Notes: generated from the letters alone by a model not told the origin. 64,000 bases of DNA from Sphaerisporangium cinnabarinum (GCA_003052455.1 QAPD01000028.1:17467-81466), one strand, 5' to 3'. Shown: positions 8,094 through 17,981, numbered from the stretch's first letter. Numbers and translations: made by a program.

Positions 8094-9548
8094 GTGACGC
8101 ACGCCACCTCCACCCACCGGCTCTCGCGTGCCACGGTCGCGGGCTACGCCGCCGGGTCCGTCGGCACCGGCGGGTTCGGCACCCTGCCCGGCCTGGTCCT
8201 GCTCGTCTACCTCACCGACGCGCTCGCCGTCCCCGCCGCGGCCGCCGGCCTCATCGTCACGGGCGCCAAGGTGTGGGACGTCGTCGTCGACCCGTTCATC
8301 GGCTACGGGTCCGACCGGGACCTGACTCGCACCGGGTCCCGCCGTCGCTTCATGACCCTGGGCGCCCTCACGCTGCCCGTGCTCTTCGCGCTGACGTTCG
8401 CGGTCCCGGCAGCCGCAGGCCCGACCGCCGCCGCGATCTGGGTGCTCGTCGCGTTCCTGCTGGCCGCGACCGCCTTCTCGCTCTTCCAGGTCCCGTACAT
8501 CGCGCTCCCCGCGGAGCTCGACCCCACGTACGACGGCCGCACCCGCCTGCTCGCGTGGCGCGTCGCGACGCTCGCGTTCGCGATCCTCCTGTTCGGGGCG
8601 GGCGGACCGGCGCTGCGCGGGGGCGGGGACTCCACGACGGGGTACCTGGTCATGGGCATCGTGTCGGGCGTGGTCATCGGGGCCGGGATGCTCGTGGCGG
8701 CGCGCGTCGCGCCCCGCGGCCAGGGCACGCCCGCTCCTCCGGCCGCCGCCCCCGCGGCGCCCGCCGGTGCCGCCGCCGGGACGACGGCGCCCCCCTCCGC
8801 CGCGCGCGCGTGGACCCTCGCCGTGCGCGAGGCGGTCGACGCGCTGCGCCGCTCGCGCCCGTTCCGCACGCTGCTCGCCGCGTTCGTGCTCCAGGCCGTC
8901 GCGACGGGGCTCATGCTCGCCGGGGCGGCGTACGTCGCGCGGTACGTGCTGCGCGACGAGGCGGCCGTCAGCTACCTCTTCGCCGCGCTCGTCGCGCCCG
9001 CGCTGCTCTGCATGCCGCTGTGGACGCGGCTCGCGCGCCGCGACGGCAAGGAGCGCGGGTTCGTCGTCGCGACCGTGCTCTTCGCGGTCGCCGCGCTCGG
9101 GATGGTCCCGCTCGTGTGGGCACCGGGCGCATGGGTCTACCTCCCGACGGCGCTCGCCGGCGTCGCGTACGCGGGCATGCAGGCGCTGCCGCTCGCGATG
9201 CTCCCCGACGCCATCGCGCACGACGCACGGACGCACGGCGAGGGCCGCGGCGGAGCCTTCAGCGGCGTGTGGACGGCGGGCGAGACGACGGGCATGGCGC
9301 TCGGCGCCGCGGTGCTCTCGCTCGTCCTGGGCGTCACCGGGTACGTGTCCACGCGGGCGGGCGAGACGGTCGGCCAGCCCGCCGCCGCGGTGGACGGGAT
9401 CGCGCTCTCCTTCTCGGTCGTGCCCGCCGCGCTCGTCCTGCTGAGCCTCGTCCCGCTCGTGCGCTACGGTCTGCGCAGGGGGGACATCGACGACACAGCA
9501 CCGGAGCTGCCGCGTGACCACTCCCCGACCGACCGAGCCCGTGACTGA
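8094..9548 (+). CDS. MFS transporter of the GPH (glycoside-pentoside-hexuronide) type
   Basis: A 484-residue polytopic membrane protein with about 12 helices. The family signature is visible near residues 60-75: KVWDVVVDPFIGYGSDR, matching the GPH pattern of D and DP before G-x-x-x-D-R. A low-complexity Ala/Pro/Gly loop (about residues 205-235) joins the two halves. It probably couples import of a sugar or related solute to a cation; the substrate is unknown. The GTG start has TACGCT 6 nt upstream and no ribosome site (leaderless pattern). Its 3' end overlaps the next gene by 35 nt, so the two are probably co-expressed. Confidence 0.8.
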   Translation: MTHATSTHRLSRATVAGYAAGSVGTGGFGTLPGLVLLVYLTDALAVPAAAAGLIVTGAKVWDVVVDPFIGYGSDRDLTRTGSRRRFMTLGALTLPVLFALTFAVPAAAGPTAAAIWVLVAFLLAATAFSLFQVPYIALPAELDPTYDGRTRLLAWRVATLAFAILLFGAGGPALRGGGDSTTGYLVMGIVSGVVIGAGMLVAARVAPRGQGTPAPPAAAPAAPAGAAAGTTAPPSAARAWTLAVREAVDALRRSRPFRTLLAAFVLQAVATGLMLAGAAYVARYVLRDEAAVSYLFAALVAPALLCMPLWTRLARRDGKERGFVVATVLFAVAALGMVPLVWAPGAWVYLPTALAGVAYAGMQALPLAMLPDAIAHDARTHGEGRGGAFSGVWTAGETTGMALGAAVLSLVLGVTGYVSTRAGETVGQPAAAVDGIALSFSVVPAALVLLSLVPLVRYGLRRGDIDDTAPELPRDHSPTDRARD

Positions 9549-11142
9549 CGCGGGAGCGAGCGCCCCCGGCGCCCTGCCGCGGCCCGCGGACGACGTGCCG
9601 CTGCGCACCGACGGGATCCTCGACCGGCTCGCCGCGCTCCGGGCCGCCGACGCCCCGACGCACGGCGGACGCGTGCTGTCCTACGTCTACGACCCCGGTC
9701 TCGCCGAGCTCGACGAGCTCGCCGCCGCCGCCGCGCGGGCCGTCCAGCCGGTCAACGGTCTCGACCCCACGACGTTCACGTCGGTGGCCGTCATGGAGAG
9801 CGAGCTCCTCGGGTTCGCGCGCACGATGCTGCACGGACCCGCCGACGGGCCCGACGCCATCGTGGGCTCGGTGACGTCCGGCGGGACGGAGAGCTGCCTG
9901 CTCGCGGTGAAGATCGCGCGCGACGCGTTCCGCGCGCAGCACCCGGGCGCGCGTCCACGCGTCGTGGCCCCCGTGAGCGTGCACGCCGCGTTCCGCAAGG
10001 CCGCGCAGCACCTCGACGTGGACCTCACGCTCGTCCCCGTCGACCCGGCGACGGGGACGCCCGCCGCCACCGACCTCGTCGCGGCGCTCGACGCCGACGA
10101 CGTCGCGCTCGTCGTGGTGTCCGCGCCGTCCTACCCGCACGGCGTCGTCGACCCGGTCGCCGAGGTGGCCTCCGCCGCGGCCGCGCGCGGCGTGCCGGTG
10201 CACGTGGACGCGTGCGTCGGCGGCTGGGTGCTGCCGTTCTGGGCCGCGGCCGGGGGCGAGGACGTGCCGCCGTTCGACTTCTCCGTGCCGGGCGTGACGA
10301 GCATCTCCGCGGACGTGCACAAGTACGGCTACGCACCCAAGGGCGCGTCCGTCCTGCTCGTGCGCGGGCGCGACCGCCAGCGCCTCCAGTTCTTCGCGAC
10401 CACGGGCTGGCCGGGGTACCCGGTCGTCAACCCCACCCTCTCCGGCTCCCGCTCGGCCGCGCCCCTCGCCGCGGCGTGGGCCGTGAGCCAGGCGCTCGGC
10501 ACCGCCGGGTACACGGCCCTCACCGCGCGGTGCGTGCGCGCGACGCACGCCCTGCGCGCGGCCGTGGACTCGATCGACGGGCTCCGCGTCGTCGGGCGCC
10601 CCACCGGCCCGCTCGTCGCCGTGGCGACCGACGAGTCCGTGCCGTCCGAGCGGCGCGTCGACCCGCACCTGTGGGCCGACGCCGTCCGGTCCCTCGGGTG
10701 GGTGCTCCAGCCCCAGCCCGGGCTCGTCCAGGACGACGGCACGCGCCTGCCGCACACGACCCACCTCACGGTCACCCCCGTCACCGAGGCCGGCCTCGAC
10801 GACCTCGTCGCGGCGCTCGGCGCAGGCGCCGACGCCGTCCGCGGCGCGGGGCGCCCCGACGTGGGCGGCGTGCTCGGCGCGCTCGCCGGTGCGCTCGCTC
10901 CCGACGGTGACGCCGCGCCCACCGCCGACGACGTGTGGGGGGCGCTCGCCGGGGTGCTCGCCGGAGGCGGCCGCACCGCGGAGGGCGACGACGACGTGCA
11001 GCGCGGCTCCGTGCTGCCCGACCGCCTCGCCCCGCTCATGGCCCTCATGGAGGTGCTGCCCGGTCCGGTCGCGGAGCGGGCGCTCGTGGAGATCGTGGCG
11101 CGCGTCTCCGAGCCGCACGCGGAGACGCCCGGCACATCGTGA
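9514..11142 (+). CDS. PLP-dependent decarboxylase/lyase, sphingosine-1-phosphate lyase-like
   Basis: A 542-residue fold-type I PLP enzyme. The Schiff-base lysine is K270 in SADVHKYGYAPKG, a motif shared with sphingosine-1-phosphate lyases and group II decarboxylases; HVDACVGGW (D232) supplies the PLP-pyridine aspartate. SVTSGGTES near residue 112 is the phosphate-binding turn. The last 110 residues are Ala/Gly-rich and look like an added tail. The substrate is unknown; candidates are an amino acid or a phosphorylated amino alcohol. The GTG at 9514 has GGAG 8 nt upstream; the GTG at 9541 is the alternative. It overlaps the transporter gene, hinting that the transported solute relates to this reaction. 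Confidence 0.75.
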   Translation: MTTPRPTEPVTDAGASAPGALPRPADDVPLRTDGILDRLAALRAADAPTHGGRVLSYVYDPGLAELDELAAAAARAVQPVNGLDPTTFTSVAVMESELLGFARTMLHGPADGPDAIVGSVTSGGTESCLLAVKIARDAFRAQHPGARPRVVAPVSVHAAFRKAAQHLDVDLTLVPVDPATGTPAATDLVAALDADDVALVVVSAPSYPHGVVDPVAEVASAAAARGVPVHVDACVGGWVLPFWAAAGGEDVPPFDFSVPGVTSISADVHKYGYAPKGASVLLVRGRDRQRLQFFATTGWPGYPVVNPTLSGSRSAAPLAAAWAVSQALGTAGYTALTARCVRATHALRAAVDSIDGLRVVGRPTGPLVAVATDESVPSERRVDPHLWADAVRSLGWVLQPQPGLVQDDGTRLPHTTHLTVTPVTEAGLDDLVAALGAGADAVRGAGRPDVGGVLGALAGALAPDGDAAPTADDVWGALAGVLAGGGRTAEGDDDVQRGSVLPDRLAPLMALMEVLPGPVAERALVEIVARVSEPHAETPGTS

Positions 11143-11225
11143 CGGCACAGCGCGACGGCTGCGCGCCGTGGTGCCGCGCGCGGGGCGGACTCGCCCCGCC
11201 GCACCGCTCGGGGTAGAACAGTCGC

Positions 11226-11795
11226 GTGACCGAAACCGCCGACTTCCCGCCCGACGACTTCTCCCACGAGAACCCGCGCCCCGCGGGCTGGCTCAGCCCG
11301 GAGGAGATCGCGGTGGCGCGCGCCCAGCTCCCGCTCGTCTACGTGGACGCCGTCCCGGTCCGGGTCGACGACTCGGGCGACGTGGTCGCGGTCGGCCTCC
11401 TGCTGCGCGTGACGCCCGAGGGCATGATGACGCGGGCCCTCGTCTCCGGCCGGGTCATGTTCCACGAGCGCATCCGCGACGCGCTGCTGCGGCACATCGA
11501 GAAGGACCTCGGCCCGGTCGCGCTGCCCCAGGTGCCCGCCTCGCCGCAGCCCTTCACGGTCGCGGAGTACTTCCCGACGCCGGGCATCACGTCGTACCAC
11601 GACCCGCGCCAGCACGCGGTGTCGCTCGCGTACGTCGTGCCGGTGACGGGCGACTGCCGACCGCAGCAGAACGCCCTCGAGCTCGCGTGGCTCACGCCCG
11701 AGCAGGCGTGCAGCGACGAGGTCCAGCTCGAGATGCGCGGCGGCCAGGGGGTGCTGCTGCGCCAGGCGATGGCGTACGTCGGCCGCCTGCCGTGA
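11226..11795 (+). CDS. NUDIX hydrolase family protein (DUF4916-like)
   Basis: A 189-residue protein that I match by overall pattern to the actinobacterial DUF4916/NUDIX-like family: GWLSPEEI at the N-terminus, then LVYVDAVPVRVD, RALVSGRV and LAYVVPVTGDC. A canonical NUDIX box GX5EX7REUXEEXGU is not visible, so catalytic activity is doubtful. The start is the GTG at 11226, with TAGAAC 6 nt upstream. It stands alone on the plus strand. Confidence 0.6.
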   Translation: MTETADFPPDDFSHENPRPAGWLSPEEIAVARAQLPLVYVDAVPVRVDDSGDVVAVGLLLRVTPEGMMTRALVSGRVMFHERIRDALLRHIEKDLGPVALPQVPASPQPFTVAEYFPTPGITSYHDPRQHAVSLAYVVPVTGDCRPQQNALELAWLTPEQACSDEVQLEMRGGQGVLLRQAMAYVGRLP

Positions 11796-11882
11796 CCGAC
11801 GCGGCGCGCCACGTGCCCGCCGACGGCGGGCACGTGCGCGGCGTCGACCCCCTGCGCCTCGCGACCTGACGCGACAGCAGCG

Positions 11883-11925
11883 GGGCGGACGCGCGGGACC
11901 AACGACCCGCGCGCTCCGTCCGCCC
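11883..11925. terminator. Hairpin downstream of the NUDIX-family gene
   Basis: GGGCGGA-CGCGCGGG pairs with CCCGCGCG...TCCGCCC, with a 5-nt bulge on the 3' side. Confidence 0.55.
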
Positions 11926-12013
11926 GACCCTGGGCCTCGCGCTCCCCGCCCCCGAGGCTGGAGGGAGGGGACCCGTCCGGCCGGGACGGGCGGTCGACGG
12001 AGGGATGTGCGCC

Positions 12014-12556
12014 ATGGACGCCGCAGTGGTCTACGAGTCGATGTACGGCAACAGCGAACGCGTCGCACAGGCGATCGCGGAGGGCCTGTGCGAGACGGTC
12101 CGCGTCGAGGTCGTGGACGTGACCGAGCCGGCCGCCGCGCCGGACGCTCTGCGTCACGTCCAGCTGGTGGTCGCCGGGGGCCCGACCCACGCGCTCGGCA
12201 TGACGCGGCCCGCGACCCGCGCCGAGGCGGTGCAGCGCGCGACGGGACCGGTCTCCGACCGCACGACCGGACTGCGCGAGTGGGTGGAGTCCCTCCCGCC
12301 CCAGGACGAGGAACGGCTCGCCGCGACCTTCGACACGCGCGCGACCAAGGTCCGGTCGCTCCCGGGTTCCGCGGCCCGCGGCGCCGCCCGGGCCATGCGT
12401 CGCGCGGGGTTCCGCCTCGTCGTGCCGTCCGCGTCGTTCTACGTCGGCGACGTCGAGGGCCCCCTGGACGACGGCGAGCTCGACCGGGCGCGCGCGTGGG
12501 GTCGCGCGCTGGGCAAGGTGCTCGTCCCGGCGGAGAGCCCGGCCGAGGGACGCTGA
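12014..12556 (+). CDS. Flavodoxin-like protein
   Basis: A 180-residue protein with a flavodoxin-like start: AAVVYESMYGNSERVAQAI, where ESMYGNS takes the place of the FMN phosphate loop, and VVAGGPTHALGM as the second FMN-contact loop. It therefore probably binds FMN and acts in electron transfer. The ATG at 12014 is chosen because GGAGGG sits 9 nt before it. An in-frame ATG at 12005 directly abuts that ribosome site and is less likely. It converges on the ABC-F gene. Confidence 0.75.
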   Translation: MDAAVVYESMYGNSERVAQAIAEGLCETVRVEVVDVTEPAAAPDALRHVQLVVAGGPTHALGMTRPATRAEAVQRATGPVSDRTTGLREWVESLPPQDEERLAATFDTRATKVRSLPGSAARGAARAMRRAGFRLVVPSASFYVGDVEGPLDDGELDRARAWGRALGKVLVPAESPAEGR

Positions 12557-12621
12557 CCAGCCGGTCCCGCCCGCACCCTGGCCACGACGCCCCGGCCGGT
12601 CCGGCGCCGAGGCCCGGCGGG

Positions 12622-14253
12622 TCAGCCGAGCTCGAGCCGGGGCCAGTCGTCGAGGTCCTCGCGCATGCGGCGGTCGTGCGTCGCCACGACGACCGCCGCG
12701 GGGGTGACGCGCAGCGCCTGGGTGAGCTCGTCGACGAGGTCGATCGACAGGTGGTTGGTCGGCTCGTCGAGGACGAGCACGTGCGGCGCCGCGAGGAGCG
12801 CGCGGGCGAGGTCGAACCGGCGGCGCTGCCCCGCGGAGAGCTCGCGCAGCGGGCGTTCCAGGTCCTCCTCCGTGAGCAGGCCGAGGAACGCGACGGGGAC
12901 GAGATGGTCCGGGTCCAGGCGACCGGCGTCGAGCAGGTCGAGCGCCTCGCGCGCGTACTCGTCGAACCCGGTGCGGTCCTCCGCCTCCGGGGGCAGCGCC
13001 GGGCCCTCCTGCGCGACGACGCCCAGCCGCGCGCCGTCGACCACGGACCGCGTGCCGCGGTCGAGAGGCACCAGGCCCGCGAGCGCGGCGAGGAACGTCG
13101 ACTTGCCGCTGCCGTTCGGCCCGGTCACGAGGAGGCGTCCCGAGGGCGGGAGCGCGACCCGGGTCCCGGGCAGGTCGAGGCGCGCGCCGCCGTCGGGCCC
13201 GACGCGCGGGCTGCGCAGCTCGAGCACCGGGTCGCCCGGCTCCCAGCCGGGCGACATCGCGGGGAGCTCGGGGAACACGAGCTGGAGCGGCGGGACGGGC
13301 ACCTCGACGGCCTCGGCCTCGAGCTGCTGCAGGCGCCGGTCCGCCGCCTTGACGTGGATCCGGGCGCGCGTCGCGCGGCGGTGCTTCTGGCTGCCCTTGG
13401 GCGGGCGCCACTCGTCGGACAGCCCCTCGTACGACGCGTCGAGCACCGCCGCGAGCTTCTCCGCGCGCTTCTGCTCCGCCCGGAACCGCTGCCGCCACCG
13501 GTGCAGCGCCTGGTTCTTCGCGAACCGGTAGGAGAGGTACCCCGGCTGCCCGTAGAGCACCGGCTTCCCGTCCATCGCCGGGTCGAGGTCGAGGATCTCG
13601 GTCGCGACGTCGTCGAGCAGCTGCCGGTCGTGCGTGACCATCACCACCCCGCCGCGCCACGCGACGAGCTCGCCGGTGAGGAAGTCGATCCCGCCGGTGT
13701 CGAGGTGGTTGGTCGGCTCGTCGAGGAGGAGCAGGTCGGCGCGCTCGGCGAGCCGGCACGCGAGCCGCACGCGGTAGCGCTCGCCGACGGACAGGGTCGC
13801 GAGCTCCCGGTCCCGGTCGCGGCACGCGCCGAGGCGCGAGAGCGCGACGTCGACCCGGCGGTCCGCGTCCCACACGGCGAGGTGCTCGGCGCGGGCGAGG
13901 ATCTCCGTGAGCTCGGCGAGGTCGCCCGCCTCGTGGTCGAAGTCGCGGGCCGCCGCCTCGAGCTCGGCGGCGACCGCCCGCAGCCCGCTCAGCGTCGCGG
14001 CGACGAGCGTGCCGACCGTCTGGCCCGGCGCGATGGCGAGCTCCTGCTCGACGAGCGCGAGCGAGCCCGCGCGGCGCACCTCCCCGCGGCCGGGTGCGAG
14101 GTCCCCGGAGAGCACGTGCAGGAGCGTCGACTTGCCCGTGCCGTTCTCCCCCACGACCCCGAGCCGCGTCCCCGCGGCGACGCGCAGCCCGACCCCGTCG
14201 AGGACGGGACGTCCGGGGTAGGCGAAGGCGAGGTCGTCGGCGGCGAGGTGCAC
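12622..14253 (-). CDS. ABC-F family ATP-binding protein
   Basis: A soluble protein of about 543 residues with two ABC ATPase domains and no membrane segment, the layout of ABC-F translation factors and ribosome-protection proteins. The first domain has GENGTGKST, LSVGER and LLLDEPTNHLD. The second has GPNGSGKST, LSAGQRR and LVLDEPTNHLS. The Arg/Lys-rich linker (about residues 230-300) is the part that enters the ribosome in known members. Whether it gives antibiotic resistance cannot be said. The GTG at 14253 is preferred because TAGGGT lies 7 nt upstream; the GTG at 14262 would add three residues. Confidence 0.85.
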   Translation of the reverse strand: MHLAADDLAFAYPGRPVLDGVGLRVAAGTRLGVVGENGTGKSTLLHVLSGDLAPGRGEVRRAGSLALVEQELAIAPGQTVGTLVAATLSGLRAVAAELEAAARDFDHEAGDLAELTEILARAEHLAVWDADRRVDVALSRLGACRDRDRELATLSVGERYRVRLACRLAERADLLLLDEPTNHLDTGGIDFLTGELVAWRGGVVMVTHDRQLLDDVATEILDLDPAMDGKPVLYGQPGYLSYRFAKNQALHRWRQRFRAEQKRAEKLAAVLDASYEGLSDEWRPPKGSQKHRRATRARIHVKAADRRLQQLEAEAVEVPVPPLQLVFPELPAMSPGWEPGDPVLELRSPRVGPDGGARLDLPGTRVALPPSGRLLVTGPNGSGKSTFLAALAGLVPLDRGTRSVVDGARLGVVAQEGPALPPEAEDRTGFDEYAREALDLLDAGRLDPDHLVPVAFLGLLTEEDLERPLRELSAGQRRRFDLARALLAAPHVLVLDEPTNHLSIDLVDELTQALRVTPAAVVVATHDRRMREDLDDWPRLELG

Positions 14254-14363
14254 GGGGACCACCCTATGTTCCAGGAGATCGACCCCTCGTGTCCTGGGAC
14301 CCGTCTCCTGGGGCCGCTCCCGGCCGTGCGGGGCGCTCTCGCGGGCGGGGTACCGTCGGGAGC

Positions 14364-14813
14364 ATGACCGACCTCGCGCCCTCCGGACCGCGCCCTCGTC
14401 GCCCCGGGCTCGTCGTGCTCGCCGCGCTCGCCGACGTCGCGTGCGTCCTCGCGCTCGCGACCGGCGGCCTCGCGACGCACTCCGCCGACGAGGGCCTGGC
14501 CCGGCTGCTCGTCGTGGCGTGGCCGTTCGCCGCGGGCACCGCGCTGGGCTGGCTCGTCACGCGCGCGTGGCGTCGACCATGGGCCCTGTGGCCGACGGGC
14601 GTGGTCGTCTGGGGCTGCACGTGGGCGCTGGGCGTCCTGCTCCGCGTGCTCACCGACCAGGGCGTGGCCCCGGCCTTCCAGCTCGTGTCGTTCGGGTTCC
14701 TCGCCGTGACGATGCTCGGCTGGCGCGGCGTGGTCGCGCTCGTCGGAGTCCTGCGGCCGGGCGACCGGCGACGCCGCGAGCGCGAGCTCGCCGGCCGCCC
14801 CCTACCGCGCTGA
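14364..14813 (+). CDS. DUF3054 domain membrane protein
   Basis: A 149-residue protein with four predicted membrane segments and the family pattern: LADVACVLALA at the start, WPFAAGTALGWLVTRAW in the middle and FQLVSFGFLAVTMLGWR near the end. The function of the family is unknown. The ATG at 14364 has TACCGT 7 nt upstream, so a leaderless start is likely. Its last 12 bp overlap the 3' end of rdgB on the other strand. Confidence 0.85.
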   Translation: MTDLAPSGPRPRRPGLVVLAALADVACVLALATGGLATHSADEGLARLLVVAWPFAAGTALGWLVTRAWRRPWALWPTGVVVWGCTWALGVLLRVLTDQGVAPAFQLVSFGFLAVTMLGWRGVVALVGVLRPGDRRRRERELAGRPLPR

Positions 14814-15488
14814 GAGCGCCGCGACGACGTCCGGTGCGAGAGCGCGGAACGCCTTGCCCCGGTGGCTGATCGCGTTCTTCTCCGCCGGGCTCAGCTCGGC
14901 GGCGGAGCGGCCCGCCCCCGCCTCCGGCTGCTCGTCCGGCAGGAGGATCGGGTCGTAGCCGAACCCGTTCGCGCCGCGCGGCGCCGTGAGCAGGGTCCCG
15001 CGCATCTCCCCCGTGCGCACGACCTCCGTGCCGTCGGGCGTCACGAGCGCCGCGGCGCACACGAACCCGGCCGCGCGGTGCTCGGCACGCACGTCGCCGA
15101 GCTGCGCGAGCAGGAGCTCGAGGTTCGCGACGTCGTCGCCGTGCCGCCCGGCCCAGCGGGCGGAGAAGATGCCCGGCGCGCCGCCCAGCACGTCGACGGC
15201 GAGACCGGAGTCGTCCGCGACGGCCGGCAGCCCGGTGGCCGCGACCAGGGCGCGCGCCTTGATGAGCGCGTTCTCGGCGAACGTCACGCCGTCCTCGACC
15301 GGCTCGGGCGCGCCGACGTCGCCCGCCCCGACGATCGCCCCGGGCGCGAGCTCGAGGACCGGGTGCGCGACGAGCTCCGCCGCGAGGATCGCGCGCAGCT
15401 CGGCGATCTTCCCCGGGTTGTGCGTCGCGAGGACGAGGCGCGCGCCGTCGGGCACGACGACGCCCGTCGCCCCGGGTGCGCCGCTCAC
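14802..15488 (-). CDS. rdgB: XTP/dITP (non-canonical purine NTP) pyrophosphatase
   Basis: A 228-residue RdgB/HAM1 enzyme that hydrolyses dITP, XTP and dXTP to monophosphates and keeps damaged purines out of nucleic acids. THNPGK near residue 20 is the substrate-binding signature. [18 protein letters not shown] and GFGYDPI are further family motifs, and SHRGKA closes the protein. The GTG start overlaps the rph stop by three bases (GTGA), so it is co-translated with rph, a pairing seen in many actinobacteria. Confidence 0.95.
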   Translation of the reverse strand: MSGAPGATGVVVPDGARLVLATHNPGKIAELRAILAAELVAHPVLELAPGAIVGAGDVGAPEPVEDGVTFAENALIKARALVAATGLPAVADDSGLAVDVLGGAPGIFSARWAGRHGDDVANLELLLAQLGDVRAEHRAAGFVCAAALVTPDGTEVVRTGEMRGTLLTAPRGANGFGYDPILLPDEQPEAGAGRSAAELSPAEKNAISHRGKAFRALAPDVVAALSAR

Positions 15489-16255
15489 CGCGCGTCCGCC
15501 GCGAGCGCCGCGCGCTGGATCGCGGTGAGGTCGGCGGTGCCGGCCACCGCGAGGTCGAGCAGCGCGTCGAGCTCGGCGCGGTCGAACGGGGCGTGCTCCG
15601 CGGTGCCCTGGACCTCGACGAACGTCCCGGACCCCGTGACGACGACGTTCATGTCCGTCTCGGCGCGGACGTCCTCGACGTACGGGAGGTCGAGCATGGG
15701 CGTGCCGTCGATGATGCCGACGCTCACGGCCGCGACGGAGTCGGTCAGCACGGGCTTGCCGCCCTTGATGTGGCCGTGCCGCTGGCCCCACGCGACGGCG
15801 TCGGCGAGCGCGACGTAGGCACCGGTGATCGCGGCGGTGCGCGTGCCGCCGTCGGCCTGGAGGACGTCGCAGTCCAGCACGATCGTGTTCTCGCCGAGCG
15901 CGGAGACGTCGATGATGGCGCGCAGGGACCGGCCGATGAGGCGGGAGATCTCGTGCGTGCGCCCCCCGATCTTGCCCTTCACCGACTCGCGCTGGCTGCG
16001 CTCGTTCGTCGCGCGCGGGAGCATCGCGTACTCGGCGGTGACCCAGCCCTCGCCCGACCCCTTGCGCCAGCGCGGCACGCCCTCCGTGAACGACGCCGCG
16101 CACAGCACGCGCGTGCGGCCGAACTCGACGAGCACGCTGCCCTCGGCCTGGTCGAGCCAGTGGCGGGTGATGGTCACGGGGCGGAGCTGGTCGGGCGTGC
16201 GGCCGTCGGCGCGGAGGGGCGCGGCCGTGCCCGTGGACGAGGAGGGGGTGGTCAT
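15485..16255 (-). CDS. rph: Ribonuclease PH
   Basis: A 256-residue phosphorolytic 3'-5' exoribonuclease that trims tRNA 3' ends. It shows the family blocks [67 protein letters not shown] and VEVQGTAE. The length is as expected. The ATG at 16255 has TAGGGT 6 nt upstream and no ribosome site, so it looks leaderless. rph leads a two-gene unit with rdgB. Confidence 0.96.
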   Translation of the reverse strand: MTTPSSSTGTAAPLRADGRTPDQLRPVTITRHWLDQAEGSVLVEFGRTRVLCAASFTEGVPRWRKGSGEGWVTAEYAMLPRATNERSQRESVKGKIGGRTHEISRLIGRSLRAIIDVSALGENTIVLDCDVLQADGGTRTAAITGAYVALADAVAWGQRHGHIKGGKPVLTDSVAAVSVGIIDGTPMLDLPYVEDVRAETDMNVVVTGSGTFVEVQGTAEHAPFDRAELDALLDLAVAGTADLTAIQRAALAADAR

Positions 16256-16281
16256 GCCGCCACCCTACCGACCCCCGGCCC

Positions 16282-16348
16282 ACCGCTGAGTGCGGTGAAC
16301 AGTCGCGACTTCCGGGGCCGACGGCGACTGTTCCCCGCACTCAGCGGT
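16282..16348. repeat. 25-bp near-perfect inverted repeat
   Basis: Left arm 16282-16306 and right arm 16324-16348 pair over 25 bp with one mismatch (start ACCGCTGAGTGCGG, end CCGCACTCAGCGGT), around a 17-nt loop. It lies between the end of the MBL-fold gene and the rph promoter. It could act as a terminator or be a dispersed palindromic element. Confidence 0.7.
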
Positions 16349-17178
16349 CAGAGGTCGAAGACCGCGCCCGTCGTCGCGACGTCGACCGGGCCGTCGTACG
16401 TCTCGCGCGCCTCGGCGCGCGAGCGCTCGGGGTCGTTCCACGCGGGCAGGTGCGTGAGCACGAGCCGGCGCGCGCCCGCCGCCGTCGCGACCTCGCCCGC
16501 GCGCCGCCCCGTGAGGTGGATGCCCCGCTCGACGCCGTCGTCGCGGCCCTCGTGGAACGCCGCCTCCGACAGCAGCAGGTCCGCGTCGCGCGCGAGCTCG
16601 ACCACGCCGTCGCACGCGTCCGTGTCCCCCGTGTACGCGAGGAGGGCGCGCTCCCCCGGGCGCAGCGTCGACGGCCCGGTGACGCGCACCCCGTACGCCT
16701 CGACCGGGTGGAACACGCGGTACGGCTCGAGGACGAGCGGGCCCACCCGGACCGGTGCGCCGGGCTCCCACGTCCGCACGTCGAGCTCCTCCGTCACGCC
16801 GTCGCCCGGCTCCGCGCCGTACGCCGCCTCGATGCGGGCGGCCGTGCCCGCCGGGCCCAGCACGGTGAGCCGGCTCGGCACGCCCGTGCGGGTCGAGCCG
16901 CGCACCGGGTGGTAGCGCAGGTAGACGTACAGGCCGCACACGTCGACGAAGTGGTCCGGGTGCAGGTGGGACAGGCCGACGGCGTCGAGGTCGAGCGGGT
17001 CGACGAACCGCTGGAGCGCGCCCAGCGACCCGTTGCCCAGGTCCAGCACGACGTTCCAGTCGCGCGCCTCGAAGCCCGCGGCCGCGGCCTCCGCGGCGGG
17101 GACCTGGACCAGGTACGACGACGCGGGCGACGCCGGGCCGGCGAACGACCCGGAGCACCCGACCGTGACGAGACGCAT
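16348..17178 (-). CDS. MBL-fold metallo-hydrolase (RNase Z-like)
   Basis: A 276-residue metallo-beta-lactamase-fold protein. The metal site is SHLHPDHFVD (HxHxDH) near residue 69, with further ligands expected at TGDTD and LTHLPAW. Lineage members next to murI are often listed as MBL-fold or cyclic-phosphodiesterase-like hydrolases; the substrate is unknown. The ATG at 17178 shares one base with the murI stop codon (TGATG-type junction), so the genes are translationally coupled. Confidence 0.85.
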   Translation of the reverse strand: MRLVTVGCSGSFAGPASPASSYLVQVPAAEAAAAGFEARDWNVVLDLGNGSLGALQRFVDPLDLDAVGLSHLHPDHFVDVCGLYVYLRYHPVRGSTRTGVPSRLTVLGPAGTAARIEAAYGAEPGDGVTEELDVRTWEPGAPVRVGPLVLEPYRVFHPVEAYGVRVTGPSTLRPGERALLAYTGDTDACDGVVELARDADLLLSEAAFHEGRDDGVERGIHLTGRRAGEVATAAGARRLVLTHLPAWNDPERSRAEARETYDGPVDVATTGAVFDL

Positions 17179-17981
17179 CAGGCCGCCTCCACGCTCAGCA
17201 CCTCGGGACCGAGGAACCGGCGCGCGAGGTGCTCGAACGGCTCCGCGCTCCCCGTCGCGAGGAACCGGTGCCGGGGCGGCCCCGCGTCCCGCGAGCGCTC
17301 GAGGTCGTGCGCGACGAGCGTGCGGTACACGTCCTTCGCCGTCTCCTCCGCGCTCGACACGAGCGTGACCTCGTCGCCCATCACGTAGGAGATGGCACCC
17401 GTCAGCAGCGGGTAGTGCGTGCACCCGAGCACGAGCGTGTCCACGCCCGCGGCCTTCACCGGGTCCAGGTAGCGGTGCGCGACCTCCAGCACCTCGGGGC
17501 CCGACGTCACGCCCTGCTCGACCAGCGGCACGAACTCGGGGCACGCCTGGGTCGTCAGCGTCAGGCCGGGGGTCACGGCGAACGCGTCCTCGTACGAGCG
17601 CGACGTGATCGTGGCCCGCGTCCCGATGACGCCGATGCGGCCCGACCGCGTCGCGGCCACGGCGCGACGCGCCGCCGGGAGGATCACCTCGACGACCGGG
17701 AGCCCGTGGCGCTGCGTGTACCGCTCGCGCGCGTCGCGCAGCACCGCGGACGAGGCGGAGTTGCACGCGATGACGAGCATCTTCACGCCGTCGTCGACGA
17801 GCTGGTCCATGATCGCCAGCGCCATCGCCCGGACCGCCGCGAGCGGCTTCGGCCCGTACGGGCTGTTCGCGGTGTCCCCGATGTAGAGGAGGGCCTCGTT
17901 GGGGAGCTGGTCGAGGATCGAGCGAGCCACGGTCAGGCCACCCACGCCCGAGTCGAAGATCCCGATGGGAGCGTCGTTCAC
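17178..17981 (-). CDS. murI: Glutamate racemase
   Basis: A 267-residue enzyme converting L- to D-glutamate for peptidoglycan. The two catalytic cysteines are in IACNSASS (about residue 75) and LGCTHYPLL (about 185); [12 protein letters not shown] near the start and NSPYGPK are family signatures. The GTG at 17981 has TAGGCT 7 nt upstream, a leaderless arrangement. It leads murI-MBL, and rph and rdgB follow further downstream. Confidence 0.96.
   Translation of the reverse strand: MNDAPIGIFDSGVGGLTVARSILDQLPNEALLYIGDTANSPYGPKPLAAVRAMALAIMDQLVDDGVKMLVIACNSASSAVLRDARERYTQRHGLPVVEVILPAARRAVAATRSGRIGVIGTRATITSRSYEDAFAVTPGLTLTTQACPEFVPLVEQGVTSGPEVLEVAHRYLDPVKAAGVDTLVLGCTHYPLLTGAISYVMGDEVTLVSSAEETAKDVYRTLVAHDLERSRDAGPPRHRFLATGSAEPFEHLARRFLGPEVLSVEAA

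Noticed and set aside
12622..14253. ABC-F gene as a membrane ABC exporter
   Set aside because: Two ATPase domains without any membrane segment and no permease nearby; this is the ABC-F layout.
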